NCBI GenBank assembly: GCA_015903945.1
Contig: JABMDL010000010.1
Coordinates: forward strand, 1 to 64,000
Reading direction: 5' to 3'
DNA: 64,000 nt
DNA from: Nitrospira sp.
GTDB lineage: Bacteria; Nitrospirota; Nitrospiria; Nitrospirales; Nitrospiraceae
Position numbers and translations under genes: made by a program
Notes under the pieces: generated by a model
Seen by the model: the letters and a program-made list of their open reading frames with translations, nothing else
Database searches by the model: none
What the model was told of the DNA's origin: nothing
Shown: positions 1 through 9,021 of the stretch, piece by piece
Layout of the letters: every line of letters begins with the position of its first letter
How positions within the stretch are numbered: the first letter of the stretch is position 1

Positions 1-187
1 AGGGCAGTACCAGCAGCAATCGTTCATTTTTTTCGATAAAGATGCCATCCAGCACTGGACGGGCGAGCCAGGCATACACACCGGTCAAGAGCGCCACGAT
101 GCCTGAGCAGGCAAGGCCTCCCGCAAATCTCGCCCGATAAGGACGGACATAATGCATGAGCCGTTTGAATCGATCTATGCCTGACAT
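1..187 (-). CDS. msbA: Lipid A export ABC transporter MsbA, N-terminal part only
   Basis: Partial gene: only the first 62 codons lie in the window and the rest is beyond position 1. MsbA flips lipid A-core across the inner membrane using ATP. The visible part starts MSGIDRFKRLMHYVRPYRAR, followed by a hydrophobic helix (about residues 24-40) and LARPVLDGIFIEKN. This is the usual start of the first transmembrane helices of MsbA-type exporters. The ATG overlaps the lpxB stop by 13 bases, so the two are probably translationally coupled. The position after lpxB supports MsbA over another ABC exporter. The ORF-track entry 24..233 is a frame shadow of this gene. Confidence 0.8.
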   Translation of the reverse strand, partial: MSGIDRFKRLMHYVRPYRARFAGGLACSGIVALLTGVYAWLARPVLDGIFIEKNERLLLVLP

Positions 188-1317
188 GCCGCCAATACCA
201 CCTCCGCCGCTCTGAGCGACGCGCCAGGCTCACCCAGAGCAGCCCGCACGGTCGCCAAGTCTCGCTTCATCGCCTCATACGCCTTTCGATCGTCTAAAAT
301 CCGTACCGCTTCTTCACACAGTCGTTCCGCGGTCGCGGTGGACTGGACCAACTCAGGCACCACCGTCCGCTCTGCCACCAGATTCACCAACCCAATCCAT
401 TTCACTCGAACCACGAACCGCAGCACCACGCTCGCGACCCAATACGTGAGCGCCGTCGTTCGATAACACAAGACCATTGGCGTGCCCACCACCGCGGCTT
501 GCAGGGTTGCCGTGCCGGAAGCAACCAACACCAGGTCGGACACCGCCATGACTTCGTTGGCCTGCTCCTTCACCACCGTGATGGGAACGGCGCTTCTCTC
601 CAAGAGAGGCTGTACCAAATTATCGTGAATGGTGGAAGCTTGTGCCAGGATAAACTTTGTTTTGGGGTCCTGGCGTGTCAGCATCTCCGCCGTCTCGATG
701 AGAATCGGGAGCAATACAGATACTTCATGGGCACGACTTCCCGGCAATAACGCGATGACACGCTCGTGATCGGCAAACCCAAACCTGGTGCGAAGTGCAA
801 TCCGATCATAGTGTGGCGCAACCGCATCCAAAATCGGATGCCCGACAAAGGTACAGGGCACCCCCGCGTCGTCGTACAGGGGTTTCTCAAACGGAAGGAT
901 AACCACCACATGGTCGACCCGTTGCTTGATCCAACGCATCCGCCAGGGTGCCCAGGCCCAGATCTGCGGCGCAATATAATAGATCACGCGAAGGCCGGCC
1001 GCCTTGGCAAAATAGGCGAATCGGAGGTTGAGTCCCGGATGATCGATAAACACCACCGTATCCCACCGTTTCGACCGAAAGAGCCGCCGCATCGTGACAA
1101 ATCGTCGGATGATCTGGATCAACGCCAACGGACCGACCATGCCGATGACATCAAATTTTCCCATCTCCTCTATCAACTCTACCCCGGCCGTTTTCATCGC
1201 CCGGCCACCGATGCCGGACAATAAGACGTGAGGATCACGTGCTTTCAGCGCCTTGGCAAGATTTGCCCCATGGAGGTCCCCGGAGGCTTCACCCGTCACG
1301 ATCAAAATACGCGCCAT
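175..1317 (-). CDS. lpxB: Lipid-A-disaccharide synthase
   Basis: Glycosyltransferase family 19 enzyme. It joins UDP-2,3-diacylglucosamine and lipid X into the lipid A disaccharide at the cytoplasmic face of the inner membrane. The 380-residue length fits the family. The N-terminus ILIVTGEASGDLHGANL is the LpxB signature, and the C-terminal half has the donor-site stretch VASGTATLQAAVVGTPMV. The start at 1317 gives the usual MARILIVTGEASGD beginning. It lies downstream of lpxI and the Gfo/Idh gene and overlaps msbA, so substrate supply, disaccharide formation and export are encoded in order. Confidence 0.97.
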   Translation of the reverse strand: MARILIVTGEASGDLHGANLAKALKARDPHVLLSGIGGRAMKTAGVELIEEMGKFDVIGMVGPLALIQIIRRFVTMRRLFRSKRWDTVVFIDHPGLNLRFAYFAKAAGLRVIYYIAPQIWAWAPWRMRWIKQRVDHVVVILPFEKPLYDDAGVPCTFVGHPILDAVAPHYDRIALRTRFGFADHERVIALLPGSRAHEVSVLLPILIETAEMLTRQDPKTKFILAQASTIHDNLVQPLLERSAVPITVVKEQANEVMAVSDLVLVASGTATLQAAVVGTPMVLCYRTTALTYWVASVVLRFVVRVKWIGLVNLVAERTVVPELVQSTATAERLCEEAVRILDDRKAYEAMKRDLATVRAALGEPGASLRAAEVVLAACQA

Positions 1318-1392
1318 GATGGCCTATAGGGCATGGGCGATGAATGGAGATTGAGGAGACCCAACGGAAAGAACCTGGGCCGACCGATTCCG

Positions 1393-2352
1393 TCAAGGAT
1401 ACTCAGGTCGTTTCTCCTCCCCGGATACCTTCATTGCGGACAGCACGCGATGAGCAAGTTTCAATGCCGCTGCTCCATCTTCACCAGCAATGATGGGGCG
1501 AGATGCAAACCGAACTGCAGACAGAAACGATTCCAACTGGAACCTCAGCGGCTCGCCATCACCGGCTTGGATTTCCTCAGCGACCGCCATCGTCTGCTCG
1601 GCCGGTTCCGCAGCCCGACGTCCGATGACCCCCTGGCGACTCTGAAAGTCGATGGACACCGAACCATCTTTTTGAAACACGCGCCACTGCCGCATAGCCT
1701 TTGGGGAGATTCGACTGGCGGTGAGGTTGGCGACACAGCCCCCTTCGAATTGGATCCTTGCGTTGGCCATATCATGCGTGGGTGACAATACCGATACGCC
1801 CACCGCTTGCACATGGAGCACAGTGCCGAGATGACAAGACAACAGCAAGTCTAGATCGTGAATCATCAAATCCAGCACGACATCGACATCGGTCCCGCGA
1901 GCGCTATAAATCCCCAACCGCTGCCCCTCGATTAGCACTGGACGGTGCATGAATGGCCACATCGCCGGTACGATTGGATTGAACCGTTCACTATGGCCGA
2001 CTTGCAGAGTGCACCCTTTGGTTTTGGCAAGATTGACAAGTTCCTCCGCTTCGGCGGGGAAGACCGCGATCGGCTTCTCGACCAACACGTGCTTGCCGGC
2101 TTCCAGACAAGCCTTGGCCACGGCATAGTGCGACGACGTTGGGACGGCCACACTGACGACCTCAACCGTCTTTAATAAATCTTGCACCCGCTCGAATGTC
2201 TGCGCTCTGTGCCGTTCAGCAATCGTCCGAGCACGACCCAGATCCTGATCGGTCACACCAACCAATGTCGAATCCGGGAGCTCCGCATAGAGCCTCGCGT
2301 GGTGCTGCCCCAGATGGCCGACACCGATGACTCCGGCACGAAGTGTTGTCAT
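1393..2352 (-). CDS. Gfo/Idh/MocA family NAD(P)-dependent oxidoreductase in the lipid A cluster
   Basis: A 319-residue sugar-type dehydrogenase. The N-terminal Rossmann domain carries GVIGVGHLGQHHARLY (dinucleotide-binding glycine motif), and VEKPIA near residue 95 is the family's conserved EKP motif. A C-terminal alpha/beta domain follows. It sits between lpxI and lpxB, as in several Nitrospirota and delta-proteobacterial lipid A clusters. GnnA, the UDP-GlcNAc 3-dehydrogenase that prepares amide-linked lipid A in Acidithiobacillus and Leptospira, belongs to this family and has a similar location. GnnA is therefore a reasonable inference, but no GnnB-like aminotransferase lies nearby and the substrate cannot be read from the sequence. 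Confidence 0.85.
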   Translation of the reverse strand: MTTLRAGVIGVGHLGQHHARLYAELPDSTLVGVTDQDLGRARTIAERHRAQTFERVQDLLKTVEVVSVAVPTSSHYAVAKACLEAGKHVLVEKPIAVFPAEAEELVNLAKTKGCTLQVGHSERFNPIVPAMWPFMHRPVLIEGQRLGIYSARGTDVDVVLDLMIHDLDLLLSCHLGTVLHVQAVGVSVLSPTHDMANARIQFEGGCVANLTASRISPKAMRQWRVFQKDGSVSIDFQSRQGVIGRRAAEPAEQTMAVAEEIQAGDGEPLRFQLESFLSAVRFASRPIIAGEDGAAALKLAHRVLSAMKVSGEEKRPEYP

Positions 2353-2384
2353 GCTCGTCTACACTGGTAGGAGTTGCAAGTGAC

Positions 2385-2452
2385 ACGTTTCAAGGTACAG
2401 GTTTCGTGATGAAACGAGAAACCTGAAACACAAAACTCGAAACATGAAACGT
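2385..2452. repeat. Nested palindromic repeat between lpxI and the Gfo/Idh gene
   Basis: The gap holds two nested inverted repeats: outer ACGTTTCA (2385-2392) with TGAAACGT (2445-2452), and inner CAGGTTTC (2398-2405) with GAAACCTG (2418-2425). The word GAAAC recurs several times in between. The transcript could fold into a two-step hairpin inside the lipid A operon. There is no T-run after it, so it is not a standard terminator. Confidence 0.6.
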
Positions 2453-2467
2453 TCGACTGGGTTTGCG

Positions 2468-3361
2468 TCACGCGTCACGCTCGCCTCGCTGAGCGGGCGA
2501 AGCGGGTTTCATGCTGTCCGCCGCGATTCCGATCACCGCAATCCCCGCTCGCTCAGCTTGGCTCACGAGTTCGCCCCGGTCCAACACTACGGTGCGGCCC
2601 GCCTCCACCGCCAGCACGCTCGCTTTGACCGACGCCATGACGTCGATCGTTCGAGGCCCGACGGCGGGCAAATCAAAGCGCATATCCTGCTGCGGCTTGC
2701 TCCGCTTGACAACCACCGCACCTTCCTTGGCCAGTTCGCCACCTCGTTTGATCGCGCCGTCGGTCCCTTCCACCGCCTCCACCGCCACGATCACCCGATC
2801 TTTGACCACCACACATTGTCCGATATCGAGCCGCCCGGTCTCCTGCGCGATATCCCAGCCGTACCGGATATCGGCCCATTCTTTCTTGGACGGCTGCCGC
2901 GAGGTCAGCGGCCCTGCTTCCACGAGAATCCCTTCAAGGCCGAACGTCGATTCGCAGATGACGATCCCTTCCCGTTCGAGTTCAGCCGCGATTTCACGAA
3001 GAATATCGTCGTCCTTCCACAACGCAATGCGGGCAGCCAGCGCCAGCGCGCGAAAGTCCGGCCGTACCGTGCTGAAGACATGGGTCTTCTTGATGCCGCC
3101 CAGCATCACCACCTGCCGCACACCATCGCCCTTGAATGCGTTGATCAGCTTGTTGAGTTGCCCGATCCTGATCCAGTGAATCCGATCAACGTGGCGTTCG
3201 AGTTCCGGATCCGTTTCCCCCTCGTGCGCCACCGCGGACACGTACAGCCCCAGCTTGCGCGCGTTATCCGCGAAGATGATCGGAAACCGCCCGTTGCCGG
3301 CGATCAAGCCGATACGCCCGTCCGCTATAGGCACGGCTGGAGTCATCGTGGCTGCCATCAT
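2468..3361 (-). CDS. lpxI: UDP-2,3-diacylglucosamine pyrophosphatase LpxI
   Basis: Hydrolyses UDP-2,3-diacylglucosamine to lipid X and UMP, the step done by LpxH in E. coli. The 297-residue length, the start IGLIAGNGRFPIIFADNARK, the central GGIKKTH and the C-terminal half with MRFDLPAVGPRTI match the LpxI (DUF1009) family first characterised in Caulobacter. Its ATG overlaps the lpxA stop by four bases. No lpxH-like gene is in the window. The longest antisense ORF here (2444..3370 plus) is a shadow. Confidence 0.95.
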   Translation of the reverse strand: MMAATMTPAVPIADGRIGLIAGNGRFPIIFADNARKLGLYVSAVAHEGETDPELERHVDRIHWIRIGQLNKLINAFKGDGVRQVVMLGGIKKTHVFSTVRPDFRALALAARIALWKDDDILREIAAELEREGIVICESTFGLEGILVEAGPLTSRQPSKKEWADIRYGWDIAQETGRLDIGQCVVVKDRVIVAVEAVEGTDGAIKRGGELAKEGAVVVKRSKPQQDMRFDLPAVGPRTIDVMASVKASVLAVEAGRTVVLDRGELVSQAERAGIAVIGIAADSMKPASPAQRGERDA

Positions 3362-4176
3362 AGCTGGTGATCGGCCTCACGCTCGAGATCGAGGTGGACC
3401 GCCCGCGAGATTCCACGTTTGGTCCCCTCCATAAACGTGATAATCTTCGCAACATCCTCCTGCCCTTTGAACTCCTTCTGGGCCAGTTTGATGGCCTCCG
3501 CCGTCCGATGGCCTGCACGAAAGAGAAGATCGAAAGCTTTCCTGAGTAGCGCGATGCGTTCCGAGGAAAAACCATGGCGTTGCAACCCGACCGTGTTCAG
3601 CCCGTAGAGGTGGGCCCGATACCCGCCGGCGGCAAACGTAAACGGCGGAATATCCTGGCCGATCGCACAACACCCGCCGACCATCACATAGTCTCCGACT
3701 CGCACAAACTGAAGAATGCCGGTTAACCCCCCGATTACGGAATGATCTCCGATAGTAATGTGTCCGGCTAAGCTCGCCGCGTTTGCCATAATAATATGGT
3801 TGCCGAGCCGGCAATCGTGCGCCACGTGCACATAGGCCATCAATATACCCTTGGATCCAAGAGAGGTCACCCCGCCGCCTTGTACCGTTGCGCGATTGAT
3901 GGTGACGTATTCACGAATAATGTTGTCGTCGCCGAGGACGACTTTCGTGGGCTCCCCACGATAGCCGAGGTGCTGCGGGGGGCCGCCGATCGAGGCAAAG
4001 GGATGCACTTCGTTGCGCTCGCCGATCTCGGTCCATCCGTCGACAGAGACGTGGGACAACAATCTGGTCCCCTTGCCGATCGCGACGTGCTCGCCAACAA
4101 CACAGAATGGTCCCACTTCCACGTCATCGGCAAGTTTCGCCTTGGGATGGATAATCGCTGTTGGATGTATCTTCAC
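3358..4176 (-). CDS. lpxA: Acyl-ACP--UDP-N-acetylglucosamine O-acyltransferase
   Basis: First enzyme of lipid A synthesis. It moves a hydroxyacyl chain from ACP to the 3-OH of UDP-GlcNAc, or to the 3-amino group if a GnnA/GnnB pathway operates. The 272 residues consist of left-handed beta-helix hexapeptide repeats (for example IHPTAIIHPKAKLADDVEVG) followed by a C-terminal helical domain. The catalytic histidine lies in VHVAHDCRLG, followed by the conserved NAASLAGH. It is coupled to lpxI by overlap and lies 126 bases after fabZ. Confidence 0.96.
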   Translation of the reverse strand: MKIHPTAIIHPKAKLADDVEVGPFCVVGEHVAIGKGTRLLSHVSVDGWTEIGERNEVHPFASIGGPPQHLGYRGEPTKVVLGDDNIIREYVTINRATVQGGGVTSLGSKGILMAYVHVAHDCRLGNHIIMANAASLAGHITIGDHSVIGGLTGILQFVRVGDYVMVGGCCAIGQDIPPFTFAAGGYRAHLYGLNTVGLQRHGFSSERIALLRKAFDLLFRAGHRTAEAIKLAQKEFKGQEDVAKIITFMEGTKRGISRAVHLDLEREADHQL

Positions 4177-4302
4177 GCATGCCCCCCTTTACTTGCGTCA
4201 ACGATCACCGGTCTAGTTACCGGTCATGGGTTCATCACCATATCACTGTCAGGCTTACAACCCGACCGTCCGCTTGCGCGAACGAGAACCACGCAGTACC
4301 GT

Positions 4303-4764
4303 TTACGCTGTTTCGGCTTTCTCTTCCATCACCATCGCCGTTACCACGGCTTCACAGGCAACGACGTTGTCCACATATGCCTTCCCCTGCATTTTCCAGA
4401 CCGGTGGACGCTTCTTGAGCACTTCGATCTCAAATCGGAGCTGATCGCCCGGCACCACGGGCCGGCGGAACTTTGCCTCGTCAATACCCGCTAGATACAT
4501 AATGGTTCTCCCAACCGGTCCTCCAGACTTAAAAACCAGCACGCCTCCGGCCTGGGCCATCGCTTCAATGATCAACACGCCAGGCATGATCGGTCGACCG
4601 GGGAAATGCCCCTGAAAGAACGGCTCATTGACCGTCACGTTCTTGATCGCGACAAGCCGTTTGCCGGGTTCAAACTCTTTCACCCGATCCACCAGCAAGA
4701 AGGGATACCGGTGCGGAAGTAATGCTTGAATCTCCTGAATCTCCACCTGCTCGACCTTTGCCAT
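4303..4764 (-). CDS. fabZ: 3-hydroxyacyl-[acyl-carrier-protein] dehydratase FabZ
   Basis: Hot-dog fold dehydratase of fatty acid elongation. It controls the 3-hydroxyacyl-ACP pool that LpxA draws on. The 153 residues include the catalytic histidine motif [14 protein letters not shown] and the partner-helix motif [20 protein letters not shown] with the catalytic glutamate. It is placed between the skp-like genes and lpxA. In many Gram-negative bacteria lpxD precedes fabZ here; in this cluster no lpxD is present between skp and fabZ. Confidence 0.96.
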   Translation of the reverse strand: MAKVEQVEIQEIQALLPHRYPFLLVDRVKEFEPGKRLVAIKNVTVNEPFFQGHFPGRPIMPGVLIIEAMAQAGGVLVFKSGGPVGRTIMYLAGIDEAKFRRPVVPGDQLRFEIEVLKKRPPVWKMQGKAYVDNVVACEAVVTAMVMEEKAETA

Positions 4765-4802
4765 TCGCGCCGCCTCCTCTCCACTTGGATTGGTTCGCCG
4801 TC

Positions 4803-5342
4803 TCAGTTCTGCTGCCGGTCGAATTCCTTCACGACCAAGTCCGTCACATCCAGCGCCGGCTGGTGGTAGAGCACGATGCGGAACATCGACTCATTCCCTT
4901 TGTCAAGGACGGCAACAAACCCCTCCTTTTGTGCCACCGCCTGCGCGGCATCCGCGATCTTCTTCGAGTACTCCGCGGCCATGTCGCGTTGCTTCTGCTG
5001 GATCTCTCGGTTGAAGTCTTGTAGCCGCCGCTGATAGGCCTCAACCTTGGATCGAAACTGTTCCTGCTTCTCTTGTTTGGCCGCTTCACTGAGCTTGCTA
5101 TTCGGATCTTGAATGGCCTGCTCCAGTTCTTTCAGCTCCTGCTCATCGGCTGTGATGATCTTCTGTCTGGTCGCCTGATAAGTCTTGACCTCCTCGAGCG
5201 CCGCCTTGCCTGCCTTGGACCGTTCGATCACGGCCTGTTGGTCCATCACGGCAATCTTGATCGCATCGGACGCGTTCACTGCTGCCGCCCAGCATGCCAA
5301 GAGGGCACCGCCCACAACCGTCACGATTCCTACACGTCTCAT
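4803..5342 (-). CDS. OmpH/Skp-family periplasmic chaperone
   Basis: A 179-residue secreted protein with an N-terminal signal peptide (about residues 1-24, ending near AVNASDA). A long charged coiled-coil follows, with [22 protein letters not shown] in the middle and [13 protein letters not shown] at the end, the Skp layout of a short beta core plus two helical arms. Skp holds unfolded outer-membrane proteins for BamA. It follows a second skp-like gene by 17 bases and precedes fabZ, so it belongs to the bamA operon. The family assignment is firm; division of work with the paralogue is unknown. Confidence 0.9.
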   Translation of the reverse strand: MRRVGIVTVVGGALLACWAAAVNASDAIKIAVMDQQAVIERSKAGKAALEEVKTYQATRQKIITADEQELKELEQAIQDPNSKLSEAAKQEKQEQFRSKVEAYQRRLQDFNREIQQKQRDMAAEYSKKIADAAQAVAQKEGFVAVLDKGNESMFRIVLYHQPALDVTDLVVKEFDRQQN

Positions 5343-5359
5343 GTCAACCCTCCACTGCC

Positions 5360-5926
5360 CTACGGATGCTCTCGATTGAATTCCTCGATCACCTGACTCG
5401 TCAGGTCCAGCCCCTCCTCACTATAGAACGTGGGGCCGCCTTTGCCTTTCTCAATGACAACCTGCAATCCGAGGCGCTTGGCCACCTTTCCGACCACGCC
5501 ATCCACTTTCACCCGAAAACCTTCCGACACCTCACGCCCCTTTTCTTGGATCTCCCGATTCAATTCCATACTCTTCTGCTGATACTCCTCGAAGCGCTGC
5601 TGTAGTTGCTGTTTGCGTCGCAGAATCCCGTCAGGCTGGAAGGACCGTGACTCTTCAAACCGCTTCAGGTCCTCTTGCATGCGTTGCAACTCCCTCGCAT
5701 CAGCCTCAAGCAACGACTGCCGGTTTTTCTGGTGGGCACTCAACGTCTCTTTCAGCTTCTTGCCCAAGTTCGATTCGTTCCACACGCGCGAGGAGTCAAC
5801 AAGCCCCATTTTGCCTTCGATCTTGTGCCCGTCGACCCTCAAACCACTTGGCGTACAGCCCACGGTCAAGAGACCGGCCATGGCCATGGCGAAGAGGATC
5901 GGAAACTGTTGACGGCCTATCGGCAT
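5360..5926 (-). CDS. OmpH/Skp-like protein with a lipoprotein signal
   Basis: The open frame runs to a GTG at 6010, but the ATG at 5926 gives MPIGRQQFPILFAMAMAGLLTVGC, a lipoprotein signal with lipobox LTVGC; I take that start (188 residues). After the lipidated cysteine comes a coiled-coil rich in charged residues with EFNREHP at the end, which parallels the next gene's EFDRQQN end. It is a Skp paralogue likely anchored in a membrane, unlike the soluble E. coli Skp. It is the first gene after bamA. The Shine-Dalgarno signal is weak for both candidate starts. Confidence 0.8.
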   Translation of the reverse strand: MPIGRQQFPILFAMAMAGLLTVGCTPSGLRVDGHKIEGKMGLVDSSRVWNESNLGKKLKETLSAHQKNRQSLLEADARELQRMQEDLKRFEESRSFQPDGILRRKQQLQQRFEEYQQKSMELNREIQEKGREVSEGFRVKVDGVVGKVAKRLGLQVVIEKGKGGPTFYSEEGLDLTSQVIEEFNREHP

Positions 5927-6204
5927 ACGAACCAGATCGTACGCTCGTTTAGCCACAGCGAAAATCACACACCGGATGATACGAAGACACTCGTTTAGGG
6001 AACGTGTCACAAGCCAACTTTCAGGATGACAGAGAAGCCGCCCCTCGCGCCGTCCAGGAGGGATACCCCTTTGAATAATTTGTGCATTTTGCCAGAAAGC
6101 GCGCAGGAAGGATAGTCCTCCGTGATGAATGTGAGCGGCGTTGCGGAGTACCCTGACATCACGCTCTGTTTCCAGATCCTCATCGCTTCAGCACAGACAT
6201 CAAT

Positions 6205-8616
6205 TCAGAAGATCGATCCGATCGTAAACTCGAACACCCCGCTTCGCTCGCCGGTCCTGGGTTCGAGATTGATACCATAGGCCGCGCGCAACGGACCGAA
6301 CGGCGAAATCCAGCGCCCCTCGATTCCCGCTGTCTTCCTGAGATCAAAAATCGACAGATCTTCATTCTCATTGAAGCCTTTCCCGTAGTCGAAGAAGAGC
6401 ACTCCGTTCAGCTTCGCGTCGGCGGAAATCGTAAAGATGAGGTCGGCGTTGAAGATCAGCTGCTTCGCCGCGCCGAGTGTCGTACGCGTCGTCGGCACGA
6501 TGGGACCGGCCCGGCCGAAGACAAACCCGCGCACGGTATTGATCCCGCCGACGTAGAACCGTTCGCTGAGCGGGACCGGCTTCCCCTCGAACGTATCCAC
6601 CGCTCCGAACCGTCCACGGAGCGACAGCCGCATGTCGAATGGCAACGAGGTGACCTTGATCACGTCGGCGCTGTACTTGATGAAATTATTCGTGCCGCCC
6701 ATCAGCGGAGTCCCGATGTCGACCCCACCGCCGATCCGCCAACCTGATCGAGGATCGAGGTAATAGTCCCTCGTGTCTCTGAACCCATGGATTCGAACTC
6801 CCGTCGTGGACTGATGTCCGAGCAGGTCGTCGCAAAACTCTGGGATGGCCTCGCATACGCCCCGGGCAGGACTTCTGTAATTCAGTTCTTCTCCGAACAG
6901 GCTGATACTCCCCGAATTGTATTCCGACAACCAGCGGCCTACCGTCACGCTCGCGCCGGTCCGTGATTCGAAAAAGGTCAGGTAATTCGTCATGCTGCGG
7001 TAGATATCCAATTGCAGCGACGTCAGGGAGTCGTTCACGTACGGGTTCCGCAACGTGATCGACCCCAGGCTCCGCCGCTGGCCAAGCTGGCCGCTGATGC
7101 GGCCCATGTAGCCATACCCGCCGATATTCCCTTCCGTGATATTGGCGATCGCCATCAGCCGGTCCAGCGAGCTGAATCCCCCGCCGATGCTGAACTGGCC
7201 TGTCGGCTTCTCCTTCACCCGAACATTCAAATCCACTTTGTCCGCGGACACTTTATCGGGCAAAATTTCGACGGTTTCAAAAAAATTGAGATTGTTCAAC
7301 CGCTGAAAACTCCGCTTCAGGGACTGGGTGTCAATGACGTCTTGTTCGTCCACCCGGATTTCTCGGCGGATGACGTTGTCCCGCGTCTTGTTGTTCCCGA
7401 AAATGTTGATTTGCCGGATGCGCATCATCTCCCCTTCTTTGATGCTGAAGATGACGCTGACTGTCCGCTCTTCGTTGTTCGGAATGGCATTGGGTGTGAC
7501 TTCGGCGAACGAGTAACCCTTCCCCCCGTAGAGATCCGTCAGGCGGGTGATTTCATCTCGCAGCTTCGCGCGCTGAAAAATTTCCCCCTGCTTGATCTTG
7601 AGTCCTTCCCGAAGCTCGAGGTCTTCGAACACCGTATAGCCCCGGAATCCTACCTCTCCAATCGTAAACGGTTCGCCCTCGAAGATGTTAAACGTCACGG
7701 TGAACCACCGCTTGTCCTCGGTCAATTCTATGGACGAGAGACTCACCCTGGCGTTGAAATACCCCTTATTCAGCAGCACTTCCCTGATCCGTTCCACGTC
7801 GTTCGTCGCTTCTTCCCGCTTCAGGACGCCGGCATCGGAGATGAGCGACGGCAAGGTGAATCGCGTAAACAGCCCATACCACGGCACCCATTCGCGGGTC
7901 GACACGACCTTAAACATCTCCGCCTTCGTCATCGTCCGCAAACCGTCGAACGTCACCTCCTTGATGCGGGCCTTGTCCCCTTCGGTCACGAAAAACGTCA
8001 GGCGCTTGCGCTCTTGGTCCAGCGCTTGAACGACCGGAATCACCTGGCAATTATGATAGCCGTCTTTTTCGTACGCCAAACGGATATTCTCGGCGCTGTC
8101 CTTGACCTGCTGTTGATCAAGGAAGGTTTGGCTCTTGATGAGGGTTTTTTCCTTGAGCTTGTCGTCGCTCAGATGCTCATTCCCGTCATAAACAATCTCC
8201 GTAATGAAGGGTTTCTCCCGAACGACGAAGACCACGGCCGTTCCTTCAGGCGCCACGTCAGTTTCGACTTGGACGTCCTCGAAGAAGCCGGACTCGTACA
8301 GAATCTTGACCTGCCCACGAACCGTCTCGGGGGTATAGGGGTCATTCACTTTGAGCGTGAGGCGCCCGATGATGGAGGGAACTTCTATGCGCTTGTTTCC
8401 CCGGACGTCAATCGACTTGACCTTGGAGACCGTTGTCTGCTCGACCGCTTCACACCAGCCGGACAAGACAGAGATTGCCACGATCAGCGCAACGAGCCAT
8501 CGAGATCTGTGGATGAGCGTCACGATCGCCAAAGAGTACTCTCGCGCGAAAATCACCCTGACCGTGGCAACGCCCCACCATCGCCCGGAGGCCGGGCAGA
8601 GAGGAGCCTCGCCCAT
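6205..8616 (-). CDS. bamA: Outer membrane protein assembly factor BamA
   Basis: Omp85-family core of the BAM machine, which inserts beta-barrel proteins into the outer membrane. The 803 residues hold five N-terminal POTRA domains (starting near VSKVKSIDVRGNKRIEV) and a C-terminal 16-strand barrel. The conserved loop motif VRGFVFGRAG is near residue 700 and the final aromatic residue is in FEFTIGSIF. The signal peptide RSRWLVALIVAISVLSGWCEA begins about 31 codons in. The GTG at 8523 may therefore be the true start, although the ATG at 8616 has a weak AGG upstream. The 537-aa plus-strand ORF over this gene is a shadow. Confidence 0.96.
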   Translation of the reverse strand: MGEAPLCPASGRWWGVATVRVIFAREYSLAIVTLIHRSRWLVALIVAISVLSGWCEAVEQTTVSKVKSIDVRGNKRIEVPSIIGRLTLKVNDPYTPETVRGQVKILYESGFFEDVQVETDVAPEGTAVVFVVREKPFITEIVYDGNEHLSDDKLKEKTLIKSQTFLDQQQVKDSAENIRLAYEKDGYHNCQVIPVVQALDQERKRLTFFVTEGDKARIKEVTFDGLRTMTKAEMFKVVSTREWVPWYGLFTRFTLPSLISDAGVLKREEATNDVERIREVLLNKGYFNARVSLSSIELTEDKRWFTVTFNIFEGEPFTIGEVGFRGYTVFEDLELREGLKIKQGEIFQRAKLRDEITRLTDLYGGKGYSFAEVTPNAIPNNEERTVSVIFSIKEGEMMRIRQINIFGNNKTRDNVIRREIRVDEQDVIDTQSLKRSFQRLNNLNFFETVEILPDKVSADKVDLNVRVKEKPTGQFSIGGGFSSLDRLMAIANITEGNIGGYGYMGRISGQLGQRRSLGSITLRNPYVNDSLTSLQLDIYRSMTNYLTFFESRTGASVTVGRWLSEYNSGSISLFGEELNYRSPARGVCEAIPEFCDDLLGHQSTTGVRIHGFRDTRDYYLDPRSGWRIGGGVDIGTPLMGGTNNFIKYSADVIKVTSLPFDMRLSLRGRFGAVDTFEGKPVPLSERFYVGGINTVRGFVFGRAGPIVPTTRTTLGAAKQLIFNADLIFTISADAKLNGVLFFDYGKGFNENEDLSIFDLRKTAGIEGRWISPFGPLRAAYGINLEPRTGERSGVFEFTIGSIF

Positions 8617-8695
8617 TACGCCTGACCCGCTCCGATGTGCAGACTTGAGGGAACACGGTTGCCGCCCATTAGCCCACGGCTCGCAAAACTGCTGG

Positions 8696-8724
8696 ATTAT
8701 ATTGACGCCCCCCTACATTGTAAA
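8696..8724 (-). promoter_or_regulatory. Sigma70-type promoter for the bamA-lpx operon
   Basis: On the minus strand, TTTACA (-35) is followed after 17 bases by a perfect TATAAT (-10). Transcription would start near 8689, about 70 bases before the ATG at 8616 or 166 before the GTG at 8523. The exact -10 and ideal spacing make this one of the best promoter matches in the window. Confidence 0.75.
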
Positions 8725-8985
8725 GGACTCGCCGACACTTTCTGACGATCGACTGCCCGCTTGTCCGCGGGCTTGACCGAGCGCGCTGTCTCAGCCTCTC
8801 GCATCGGACACATCACATACTCCTGGGCCAAATTTCAGGATTCGCCATTCGGATTTTCGTTTCTTGTGTCAGCGTGAACCGGGGACTCGCGACTTGACAC
8901 AGGCATGAACCCTCCACAATTCTCGCGTCCACACCTTCATGAAGGACGTGCGACGCGCTTTGGATGCGATGAGTTCGACCATTTC

Positions 8986-9014
8986 TTGACATCACCCTAC
9001 CCATCACATAGTAT
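8986..9014 (+). promoter_or_regulatory. Sigma70-type promoter placed directly before galU
   Basis: TTGACA (8986-8991), a 17-base spacer and TAGTAT (9009-9014). The predicted start of transcription (about 9021) is next to the galU ATG at 9022, so the message would have no leader. See findings. Confidence 0.6.
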
Positions 9015-9021
9015 CCGATTC

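Larger units (their letters stand above)
8617..9021. other. Divergent intergenic region between bamA and galU
   Basis: About 400 bases without a convincing gene. It holds two good sigma70-type promoters pointing outward, described separately: one for bamA on the minus strand near 8700, one for galU on the plus strand near 9000. The middle part (8730-8980) contains a short palindrome gcccgc...gcgggc at about 8756-8772 but no protein-like frame. The 8351..8776 plus frame is low-complexity shadow. Confidence 0.6.

Noticed and set aside
24-233. 69-residue minus-strand ORF at the left edge
   Set aside because: Frame shadow of the msbA start; the msbA frame gives a recognisable N-terminus.
2444-3370. 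308-residue plus-strand ORF opposite lpxI
   Set aside because: His/Arg-rich shadow; lpxI on the minus strand fits its family in full.
7012-8625. 537-residue plus-strand ORF over bamA
   Set aside because: No domain sense and rich in Asp/His/Leu; bamA in the other strand explains the sequence.
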